Positions 46,174 through 53,417 of a stretch of DNA of 64,000 nt are shown here, piece after piece. The translations under genes were made by a program, and so were the position numbers. This DNA comes from Sphingomonas bacterium (GTDB lineage Bacteria > Pseudomonadota > Alphaproteobacteria > Sphingomonadales > Sphingomonadaceae). The stretch lies in assembly GCF_028292945.1 (NCBI RefSeq), contig NZ_JAQGLJ010000007.1, positions 1 to 64,000 on the forward strand, in the 5' to 3' direction. The number at the start of each line of letters is the position of its first letter. The stretch's first letter is position 1. The notes below the pieces were generated by a model that did not search any database, was not told the DNA's origin, and saw nothing but the letters and a program-made list of their open reading frames with translations.

Positions 46174-46840
46174 GGTGCCGGCGTTCGACTATGTTCGGTA
46201 CTCGGCCGGGATCGGGGACGAGTGGATGATGCTGCGTGGCCCGCGCGAGGGCCTGCGCGTGCTCATCCTCGCGCCGCTCCTCAACGAGGCCAATCAGTGC
46301 CGCGCGATGACGGTCGACCTGGCGCGGCACCTGGCGCGCGCCGGCGTGGGCAGCGCCATCCCGGACCTTCCCGGCACGGGGGAGAGCGTGCATCCGCTTG
46401 CCAACGTGCGCTGGTCCGACTGGCGGCATGCGGCGGCTGCGGCTGCAAAGGCGCTGAGCCGCGACGGGTCGCCGCTGGCGATAGCTTCGCTGCGGGGCGG
46501 CGCGCTGCTCGACGATGCCTGCACGGCAAGGTCGTGGTGGCGGTTCGCCGAGACCTCGGGCGCATCGCTGCTGCGCCCGCTGGAACGCGCGCAACGGCTG
46601 ACCAGCGCGCCGGCAGCGCCGGACGGGCCGGACGCGCCGGCGACGCTCGCCGGGTTTTCGCTGCATGTCGACATGATCGAGGCGATCCGCGCGGCGGTGC
46701 CCGCGCCGGTGGCAGGCCTGTTGCGCACGGTCGCGTTCGAGGGCGACGGTGTGCCGATCTGGCGCAGAGCCGAACCGACGAACGATCCCGCGCTCGCAAA
46801 GCGATTGGCCGAGGACCTGCTCGCATGGATTGCGGCATGA
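46166..46840 (+). CDS. Alpha/beta hydrolase, exosortase-A-system hydrolase 2-like
   Basis: 224 residues. 'RVLILAPLLNEANQCRAMTV' and 'SAIPDLPGTGESVHPLANVR' resemble exosortase-A-associated hydrolase 2. The nucleophile elbow is not canonical: the expected G-x-S-x-G position reads 'ASLRGGALL'. The family is known to tolerate this, and the biochemical role is unknown. It overlaps hydrolase 1 by ATGA, the usual pairing in exosortase loci. An acyl carrier protein gene that normally lies nearby is absent. Confidence 0.72.
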   Translation: MTEVPAFDYVRYSAGIGDEWMMLRGPREGLRVLILAPLLNEANQCRAMTVDLARHLARAGVGSAIPDLPGTGESVHPLANVRWSDWRHAAAAAAKALSRDGSPLAIASLRGGALLDDACTARSWWRFAETSGASLLRPLERAQRLTSAPAAPDGPDAPATLAGFSLHVDMIEAIRAAVPAPVAGLLRTVAFEGDGVPIWRRAEPTNDPALAKRLAEDLLAWIAA

Positions 46841-47643
46841 GGACGCTGACCACCTTCGCGTGCGGCGACGACATGCTCGCCGGCACCTTCGATCACGGCG
46901 ATCGCACCACCGGCATGCTGATGGTGACCGGGGGGACGGAACTGCGGGCCGGCGCCCACAGCGGCATGGCGCGGCTGGCGGCTGAGGTGGCGGCGTACGG
47001 TTTTCCCGTCTTCCGTTTCGACCGACGCGGCGTCGGCGACAGCGATGGCACGAACCCCGGGTTCATGGACAGCGGCCCGGACATCGCCGCCGCCGTCGCG
47101 GCGATGAAGCGCCTGCGCCCCGACCTGCGCCGCCTGATCGGGTTCGGCCTGTGCGACGGCGCCACGGCGCTGGCGCTCCACCATCGCGCCATCGGGTTCG
47201 ACGCGCTGGCGCTGGCCAATCCCTGGATCGTCGAAGCGGAAGCGGGTGCGCCGCCGCCGGCGGCCATCGCGCACCGTTACCGCGCGCAGCTGCTAAGCGT
47301 GGCGGGGTGGCGCCGCATCCTTACCGGCCGGATTAACTACCGAAAGGCATTCCAAGGCCTATGCCGGCTGTCCGCCGGGTCGGACGCTGGCCTTGCGACG
47401 CGCTTCGCTGCGGCAGTCGACGGGGGCCAACGGCCAGTATCGATCATCCTGGCCGCCGGGGATGCGACGGCGCTCGCCTTCAATGGAGAATGGCGCGGAT
47501 CGCTGTTCGCCCGTGCGCGCGCGCAGCCGACGATAACGGTCACCAGCGTCGACAGCAGTTCGCACAGCTTCGCCACCGGCGATGATCCCCGCCGCCTCGC
47601 CGACTTCTGCATCGGTGCGCTCGAGGCGTGCGACCGCGCATGA
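46837..47643 (+). CDS. Alpha/beta hydrolase, exosortase-A-system hydrolase 1-like
   Basis: A 268-residue alpha/beta-hydrolase: GMLMVTGGTELRAGAHSGMA, 'GFPVFRFDRRGVGDSDGTNP' and 'LRRLIGFGLCDGATALALHH' with a Cys (GLCDG) at the nucleophile position, as in hydrolase 1 proteins of exosortase-A loci. 'TVTSVDSSSHSFATGDDPRR' supplies the His. It is coupled to hydrolase 2 upstream and to a GT2 gene downstream through ATGA overlaps. Substrate unknown. Confidence 0.82.
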   Translation: MRTLTTFACGDDMLAGTFDHGDRTTGMLMVTGGTELRAGAHSGMARLAAEVAAYGFPVFRFDRRGVGDSDGTNPGFMDSGPDIAAAVAAMKRLRPDLRRLIGFGLCDGATALALHHRAIGFDALALANPWIVEAEAGAPPPAAIAHRYRAQLLSVAGWRRILTGRINYRKAFQGLCRLSAGSDAGLATRFAAAVDGGQRPVSIILAAGDATALAFNGEWRGSLFARARAQPTITVTSVDSSSHSFATGDDPRRLADFCIGALEACDRA

Positions 47644-48650
47644 CGCCGCCAGTCCTTCCCGGCGTGTCGGTCATCATGAGCGTGTACAATGCGGAGGTGC
47701 ATCTTGCCGATGCGATCCGCAGTATCCTCGATCAGACCTTCGCCGACTTCGAGTTCCTGATCGTCGACGACGGATCGCGCGACCGGTCGGCCGAGATCAT
47801 GGACGGCTTCGCGGCGACCGACCCCCGCATCCGCGTCATCCACCAGGAGAACAGGGGGCTCATCGCCAGCCTGAACCGGCTCCTCGACGAGGCACGCGCG
47901 CCGCTGGTGGCGCGGATGGACGCTGACGACGTCTCGCTGCCGACCCGCTTCGAACGTCAGATCGCGTTCCTGAGCGAAAACCCCGACCATGGCGTCGTCG
48001 GCACCAACACGCATGAACTCGACCAGCACGGCACGATCTTCGAATGCACCGACCTGCACCCGCTCGATCACGACGGCATCGCGACCGCCTTCGAGGACCG
48101 CTCCCCGATCTGCCATCCTTCGGTGATGATGCGACGCGATGTTATCCTGCCCACTGGCGGATACCGGCTGCCCTATGTTCATTGCGAGGACTACGACCTG
48201 TGGCTGCGGCTGCTCGACCGGACACGGCTCGCCAATCTTCCCGACCGACTGCTCCTGTACCGGCGATCGCCCGGACAGGTCAGCGCTCAGCACGAGATCG
48301 ATCAGAAGATCGGCGCCGCGCTGGCCTGGGTCGCACATCTCGAGCGCGTAGCGGGTCGTCCCGATCCGACCGGTGGCCTGCCGAGCCTGCCGACGCTGGA
48401 CGCATTGGATGCGACGTTCGGTCGGCCGGGCATCGGCCACGCGGTGCGTTCGAAGGTTGCACGGGGCCTGGTGCATTCGGCCCCCGCCATGCGTGGTCGC
48501 GGCCTGGACCTGCTGCTTCGCCACATCGAAGAAGGCGGTGATCGCACTGGGCTGTGGCGGACGGTGGTCCGGCTGCTCATCTTCCGCCAACCGCTCGGCG
48601 CCGCCAGGGTAGCTACCGCCTTACTTCGACGGGCGCCTGTTCTAGGCTGA
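47640..48650 (+). CDS. GT2-family glycosyltransferase
   Basis: A 336-residue GT-A enzyme: 'VSVIMSVYNAEVHLADAIRS', ILDQTFADFEFLIVDDGSRD, and the metal-binding 'APLVARMDADDVSLPTRFER' (DAD as the DxD). 'RSPICHPSVMMRRDVI' and 'YDLWLRLLDRTRLANLPDRL' complete the fold. No membrane segment is present, so it works at the cytoplasmic face on lipid-linked glycans. It ends the six-gene run begun at 42997 and overlaps hydrolase 1 by 4 nt. Confidence 0.9.
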   Translation: MTPPVLPGVSVIMSVYNAEVHLADAIRSILDQTFADFEFLIVDDGSRDRSAEIMDGFAATDPRIRVIHQENRGLIASLNRLLDEARAPLVARMDADDVSLPTRFERQIAFLSENPDHGVVGTNTHELDQHGTIFECTDLHPLDHDGIATAFEDRSPICHPSVMMRRDVILPTGGYRLPYVHCEDYDLWLRLLDRTRLANLPDRLLLYRRSPGQVSAQHEIDQKIGAALAWVAHLERVAGRPDPTGGLPSLPTLDALDATFGRPGIGHAVRSKVARGLVHSAPAMRGRGLDLLLRHIEEGGDRTGLWRTVVRLLIFRQPLGAARVATALLRRAPVLG

Positions 48651-48761
48651 ACGCCCGGCGGTGTGCGGGTCGAGGTAGGTCGCGAGCAGGCAGCAGCCCG
48701 GCGCGGAACGACGAACACCAGCTGTCGGGTACGACGGCCAACTCCTGCGGTTCAGCAACGA

Positions 48762-48791
48762 AAAGGGAGAGCCCGTCGCCGGACCCTCCCC
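48762..48791 (-). terminator. Rho-independent terminator of the outer-membrane protein gene
   Basis: On the minus strand GGGAGGGTCCG and CGGGCTCTCCC form an 11-bp stem (with two G-T pairs) capped by a GCGA tetraloop, followed directly by TTTT. It lies 37 nt after the stop at 48829. Confidence 0.85.
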
Positions 48792-48828
48792 ATCGTTCTT
48801 CGAATCGCCGCGACAACGCGGCCGTTGA

Positions 48829-49677
48829 TCAGAAGTGGAAGCCGAGCACCCCGCGCAGGCTGTGCCAGCGGAAATTGTCGTCCTGGCGACGCAACACCGT
48901 GCCCGACGTGTTCGGCGTCAGCACGAACGGATTGTTCGCTGCCGCGCTGCCACGGCCGACGAGGATCTTGTAATCCTTGTCCTTGTAATCGTGGTAGCTG
49001 TACTCGAGGCCGATCGAGATGTTCTTCATGATCCGCGTCTCGACGCCACCGCCGACGACGAAGCCCTTGCGATCGCGATCGTCCACGACGGTCGAGAAGC
49101 TGTTCAACGTGTTGGTGCTGGTGAAACGGTGATCGATGCGCGCGTAACCCAACTTGGCGACACCATAGAACAGCGTTTGATCGGCGGCGAAGCCCGCGCG
49201 GATGCCGCCCGACGCTTCCCAATCGACGGCGCGCGAGAAGACATAGTTCGCAGGAGTGGTCGAAAAGGCGGAGGTGTAATCGACGATCTCGGTCTTGCCG
49301 AACTCACCGACCAGGCCGATCACGAACGGACCCATCTGCCGGTCGAAACCGATGCGACCGTAATAGGAGGCACGATTGCGGTCGTTCTCGCAGCTGGTCG
49401 GCGCCAGGGTCGCATCGCGCGCGCGACCGTTGCAGAAGCCGGTCGAAAACGCGTTGGCCCCGGTGCTGGTGGTCACCGCGTCGGTGAACGTGCCGTCGAG
49501 GTTGCGATCGAAGCCGATCGCCGCGCCGACATCGTTGCCCTGCACGTCGTAACCGCCGGACACGCCAACGTAGAGGCCGTTATAGGGCTGATCGTCGACC
49601 ATGTCCTGCGCCACCGCGGGCGCAGCCACCGATGTCATCAGGGCCGCCGCAGCGGCGATCATAAACTTGCTAGTCAT
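48829..49677 (-). CDS. Outer-membrane beta-barrel protein (opacity/OmpA-like N-domain)
   Basis: 282 residues. A signal peptide (to ~23, SVAAPAVAQD) precedes alternating amphipathic strands: 'NGLYVGVSGGYDVQGNDVGA', 'RASYYGRIGFDRQMGPFVIG', 'TLFYGVAKLGYARIDHRFTS', 'NISIGLEYSYHDYKDKDYKI', and a final strand RWHSLRGVLGFHF ending in Phe, as needed for BAM-mediated assembly. It is an eight-strand barrel of the OMP_b-brl type. A purine-rich RBS (AAAGGGA) precedes the ATG, and a strong terminator follows, so it is monocistronic. It may be a structural porin-like protein. Confidence 0.88.
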   Translation of the reverse strand: MTSKFMIAAAAALMTSVAAPAVAQDMVDDQPYNGLYVGVSGGYDVQGNDVGAAIGFDRNLDGTFTDAVTTSTGANAFSTGFCNGRARDATLAPTSCENDRNRASYYGRIGFDRQMGPFVIGLVGEFGKTEIVDYTSAFSTTPANYVFSRAVDWEASGGIRAGFAADQTLFYGVAKLGYARIDHRFTSTNTLNSFSTVVDDRDRKGFVVGGGVETRIMKNISIGLEYSYHDYKDKDYKILVGRGSAAANNPFVLTPNTSGTVLRRQDDNFRWHSLRGVLGFHF

Positions 49678-49880
49678 TCGGCATTCCCTTTGAAACTGGT
49701 GCGAGCCTTAACGGAACAGGACTTCAAGCTATCCCGCAGGTCCGCAAAAAAGCCGAGACTGTGGCATCGCTGCAACAACCCCGGTTCGATCTCTCCACCA
49801 TCAGTCTGGCAGACCTTAGGCCTGCACTTCGCTTGCGTGCATTATGGCCGGACTGGCCGAAAAAGCAAGCCGGCTGATCG

Positions 49881-50525
49881 TCAGTCAATGCTGGCGGTCG
49901 GCAGGCGATCGCCCGACCCTGTCGTCCATCCGCTCCAGCGGGGCGTAATCGACCTCGCGGGTGTGATCGTTGCCCCAGGCACTTCCATCCGTTCGACCGG
50001 ATCGGCCGCGTGACCGTCGACGCGCACTTCGAAGTGAAGGTGCGCGCCGGTCGCGCGCCCGGTCGCGCCCATGAGTCCCACTACGTCGCCGCCGCGCACC
50101 ATGGTGCCCGACACGACCGTGATCTCGCGAAGATGCGCGTAGCGCGTGGTCACGCCATCACCGTGATCGATCTCGACCAGATTGCCATAGCTGCCCGCAC
50201 GACGGGCCCGCGTCACGGTGCCGTCCGCAGATGCACGGACGGGCGTGCCGCTGACGCCGGGAACGTCGACGCCGCGATGCCAGCGCCGCATCCCGCTGAA
50301 CGGGTCCGCACGCGGACCGAACGGCGAACCCAGCCGGTCGAACGATACCGGGGTCGCGAGCGTCGATGCGCCGGTCGGCGCGCTGCCCAGCCACCCCAGC
50401 AGTCGGGCGCGCACCTCGCCGCCGTCGCCCGCCGGCAAGGCGGAGCCAGGCTGTACCGCGCCGTCGGGCGAGGCGATTGCCGGCACCGACATCGCGAACA
50501 GAAGCACGAAAAAGTATTTGCGCAT
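49881..50525 (-). CDS. M23-family (LytM) peptidase
   Basis: 214 residues. The signal peptide is ~1-18 (VPAIASP). The LytM domain starts 'RLGSPFGPRADPFSGMRRWH', with zinc ligands His83 and Asp87 (HRGVD) and His164 in 'GAHLHFEV'; His131 (YAHL) and His162 are the other active-site His. All catalytic positions are present, so it should cleave peptidoglycan cross-links in the periplasm rather than be a degenerate activator. It is divergent from the aldolase gene across a ~180-bp gap that probably holds the promoter of the long plus-strand polysaccharide locus. Confidence 0.92.
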   Translation of the reverse strand: MRKYFFVLLFAMSVPAIASPDGAVQPGSALPAGDGGEVRARLLGWLGSAPTGASTLATPVSFDRLGSPFGPRADPFSGMRRWHRGVDVPGVSGTPVRASADGTVTRARRAGSYGNLVEIDHGDGVTTRYAHLREITVVSGTMVRGGDVVGLMGATGRATGAHLHFEVRVDGHAADPVERMEVPGATITPARSITPRWSGWTTGSGDRLPTASID

Positions 50526-50704
50526 CGGCCAGCCTCCTACCTTCTTTTCCGTGGCTCGTGAAGGAGTTGGACAATCGACGGACGTGCGACATAACCTGCC
50601 TGCCGCAGCCGATCGGGAAGGGTCCGGGGCGGCCGTTTAGGGTTGACGCGGTCGGAGGGGCGGGCGAAACGACCGATAATCAGCCGCCACCGGATAGGGA
50701 TGTT

Positions 50705-51511
50705 GTGAACGCTACCGAAGCAAAGATGCTCGACGCGCTTAAGCGCGGCCGTGACGAACACGGCGTCGTAGCGATAAAGGCGGAGTTCGAGGCCGAGGGC
50801 ACACGTCCCGACGAGTATCTGCGCCTGCTGGAACTGACACAGCGTGCGGGGCTCAAGACGGCGCTGAAGATCGGCGGCTGTGAAGCCATTTCCGACCTGC
50901 ACGCCTCGCACCTGTACGGCATCGATTACATCGTCGCCCCGATGGTGGAGACGCGCTACGCGTTGTCCAAATTCATCGACGCGAAGAACAAGACGCACGG
51001 CTCGCATCCGCAGCGTACGCAGTTCCTGTTCAACCTGGAAACCGACACGACGCTGCGGAACCTTCCAGACATCCTGCCGCTCGCCAAGAGCGGGGTCGAC
51101 GGCATCGTCTTCGGGCGGGTCGACTTCACCCTGTCGCGCGACATGGCGCGGTCGGCGGTCAACGAGCGGTCGATCACCGACGCCGTTCTGGAGGTGGCGC
51201 ACGCCTGTCGCGAACATGATCTGGACCTGGTCGTGGGCGGCTCCGTCACGGCCGACGCGATCGAAGCACTGCGCGAAATTCAGGCGGTGCGGCTGGATCG
51301 GTTCGAGACCCGCAAGGTGCTGTTCGACGGAGCGGCCGTGACCCACGATTCGATTCACGCCGGTATCGCCAACGCGGTTGAGTTCGAGTTGATGTGGCTG
51401 ACCAACAAGCGCGATTACTATCAGCGCATCGCCGACGAGGACCGCGATCGCATCGAGATGATGCAAAGGCGGACGGCCCAGTTCACGCCGCGAGCCGATC
51501 CGGTCGGGTGA
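50705..51511 (+). CDS. HpcH/HpaI (CitE-like) aldolase family protein
   Basis: A 268-residue TIM-barrel protein. 'GVVAIKAEFEAEGTRPDEYL' carries an acidic metal-binding segment, followed by 'YGIDYIVAPMVETRYALSKF', 'GVDGIVFGRVDFTLSRDMAR' and 'LDLVVGGSVTADAIEALREI'. Family enzymes make or break C-C bonds using pyruvate/PEP-type donors or citryl/malyl-CoA. No ATG fits, and the GTG at 50705 is the best start. It overlaps the SDR gene by GTGA, placing it in one unit with the SDR and a DHQ-synthase-like cyclase. In that setting it could build a DAHP-like keto-deoxy sugar acid. Confidence 0.82.
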   Translation: MNATEAKMLDALKRGRDEHGVVAIKAEFEAEGTRPDEYLRLLELTQRAGLKTALKIGGCEAISDLHASHLYGIDYIVAPMVETRYALSKFIDAKNKTHGSHPQRTQFLFNLETDTTLRNLPDILPLAKSGVDGIVFGRVDFTLSRDMARSAVNERSITDAVLEVAHACREHDLDLVVGGSVTADAIEALREIQAVRLDRFETRKVLFDGAAVTHDSIHAGIANAVEFELMWLTNKRDYYQRIADEDRDRIEMMQRRTAQFTPRADPVG

Positions 51512-52233
51512 CCGCACCCGTGACGGCACCTTATCGATTGCTGGTGTTTGGGGCTTCCGGCGCGATCGGACAAACGGTCGTGACGCATGGGCGAGCGCGC
51601 GGATGGACGGTGGTGGCGGTCGGACGCGGCGATGCGCCGGTCGATGGCGATGCGTCAGCGTGGCGACGCTATGATCCGCTGCGCGACGATGTGGCGACCG
51701 CGCTGGCCGGCGATGCGCCATTCGACGGTGTCGCCTTTGCGCAGGGGGCGAACCTTGCCGACTCGATCCAATGCTTCGATGTGGAGCGGCACCTGGAGTT
51801 GTACCGCGCCAACGTGCTCTCCGTGATTTCGGGCCTGGCTGCACTGCACGGCGCGGGGCTGTTCACGGCCACCGGCGCGCGCGTCGCGGTCGTGAGTTCG
51901 ATCTGGCAGGAGCGCGCACGTGGCGACAAGCTGTCCTACACCGTCACCAAGGCGGCAATCGGTGGTCTGGTGCGATCGGCTGCGGTCGATCTCGGCGCGG
52001 GCGGGCATCTGGTGAACGGCGTGTTGCCCGGCGTGCTCGATACGCCGATGACCGCCGCGAACCTGTCGCCGGAGCAGCTGGCCGATGTCAAAGGCAAGAC
52101 CACGCTGGGTCGGCTGCCGGACCTGGACACCGTCGCCGAGCTGGTCTGTTTCCTGTGTTCGTCGGCTAACCACAGCATCAACGGTCAGTCGATCGCGGTC
52201 GATCTGGGGATGAGCAATGCGCACCTCGTTTGA
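51508..52233 (+). CDS. Short-chain dehydrogenase/reductase
   Basis: A 241-residue Rossmann protein: cofactor motif 'LLVFGASGAIGQTVVTHGRA', 'DGVAFAQGANLADSIQCFDV', active-site 'LSYTVTKAAIGGLVRSAAVD' (Tyr-x-x-x-Lys) and 'VNGVLPGVLDTPMTAANLSP'. The C-terminal 'SINGQSIAVDLGMS' is a normal SDR end. A GTG start overlaps the aldolase stop, and the cyclase start lies inside its last codons. It probably reduces or oxidises the product of its neighbours. Confidence 0.88.
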   Translation: MTAPVTAPYRLLVFGASGAIGQTVVTHGRARGWTVVAVGRGDAPVDGDASAWRRYDPLRDDVATALAGDAPFDGVAFAQGANLADSIQCFDVERHLELYRANVLSVISGLAALHGAGLFTATGARVAVVSSIWQERARGDKLSYTVTKAAIGGLVRSAAVDLGAGGHLVNGVLPGVLDTPMTAANLSPEQLADVKGKTTLGRLPDLDTVAELVCFLCSSANHSINGQSIAVDLGMSNAHLV

Positions 52234-53311
52234 CGTCACCAGCTCGACCGGCAGCTACCCGGTGCGGATCGGCGCGGGGCTGATCGACGAGGCCATGTCG
52301 GCACCGGGCGAACGCCTGTTCATGGTCGATGCGTTCCTCGCCGATCGCTTCCGCGCCGCTGGCCTGGACGCGCTGGTGATCGACGCCGACGAGCATGCCA
52401 AGTCGCTGGACCGGATGACGGAGGTGATCGTGGCACTGCGCGAACGCCGCGCGACGCGGGCGACGCACCTCGTCGCGGTCGGCGGTGGCGTGGTGCAGGA
52501 TGTCGCGGCGTTCGCCGCGTCCATCTACATGCGCGGGATCGACTGGACCTATGCGCCCACGACCTTGCTGTCGATGACCGACAGCTGCATCGGTGGCAAA
52601 TCGTCGATCAACGTCGGCAAGTACAAGAACATCGTTGGCACCTTTCACCCGCCCGCCGCGGTGCTGGTCGACCCGGTTCTGACCGAAACGCTGTCCGCCG
52701 AACAACGCGCGGCGGGGCTGGTCGAGGCGGCAAAGATCTGCCTGTGCCGGGGGCCGGACAGCTTCGCCCGCTACCTGGCGCTTCAACCCTCCACCGCTGC
52801 CGACCCTGATGGCTTCGGTGCCGTCTGCGACCACTCGCTGCGCGCGAAAAAGTGGTTCGTCGAGACCGACGAGTTCGACCAGAACGAACGGCTGCTGCTC
52901 AATTTCGGCCACACCTTCGGCCACGCGATCGAGGCGGCGAGCGGCTTTGCGATCAGCCATGGCATCGGTGTTGGGCTGGGCATGCTGGCGGCCCTGCAGC
53001 TCGGCGAATCGATGGGCCGCAGCTACGCCGGCGCTCCGCATGTGGCGTCGTTCGCCCGCCATATCGCCGCGCTGGTAGATGCCGCCCCGGGCACGGACGA
53101 CGCGCTAGCCCGGCTGGACATGGCCGAGCTGATGGACGCGTTCGGCTCGGACAAGAAGCATCGCCGCGATCAGTTCGCGGTGATCACGGTCAGCGCGGCG
53201 GGACTGGTGCAGCGCGAGTTCCTGCCCCGCGACGAGCGGTCCGCCGCCCTGATCGAGCATGCCTATGCTGGATTGATCGCCAGCCGCATCACCGCGCCCG
53301 CCGCCGTTTGA
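52217..53311 (+). CDS. 3-dehydroquinate-synthase-like sugar-phosphate cyclase
   Basis: A 364-residue DHQS-fold protein: NAD-binding 'GGGVVQDVAAFAASIYMRGI', 'YAPTTLLSMTDSCIGGKSSI' (Lys128), KYKNIVGTF (Lys137, Asn138), zinc ligands Glu170 (LVEAAK with Lys173), His232 (GHTFGHAIE) and His248 (SHGIGVGLGM). Nearly all DHQS contacts are kept, but the usual HGE motif reads HGI (Ile250), and the GGGV-x-GD loop has Gln94 in place of Gly. Canonical AroB normally sits with shikimate kinase; here it is coupled to an aldolase and SDR at the head of a polysaccharide locus. I infer a specialised cyclase making a carbocycle, not housekeeping DHQS. Confidence 0.85.
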   Translation: MRTSFDVTSSTGSYPVRIGAGLIDEAMSAPGERLFMVDAFLADRFRAAGLDALVIDADEHAKSLDRMTEVIVALRERRATRATHLVAVGGGVVQDVAAFAASIYMRGIDWTYAPTTLLSMTDSCIGGKSSINVGKYKNIVGTFHPPAAVLVDPVLTETLSAEQRAAGLVEAAKICLCRGPDSFARYLALQPSTAADPDGFGAVCDHSLRAKKWFVETDEFDQNERLLLNFGHTFGHAIEAASGFAISHGIGVGLGMLAALQLGESMGRSYAGAPHVASFARHIAALVDAAPGTDDALARLDMAELMDAFGSDKKHRRDQFAVITVSAAGLVQREFLPRDERSAALIEHAYAGLIASRITAPAAV

Positions 53312-53417
53312 CGGGCGAGGCTGGCATGGTTCGGATACTGCCGATAAGGAACGACGGGCAGCGCCCTTTCGCCGACGGCCGGGTGGCCGCCCCCTTGCCT
53401 CTACCGAGTAGCTGTCC

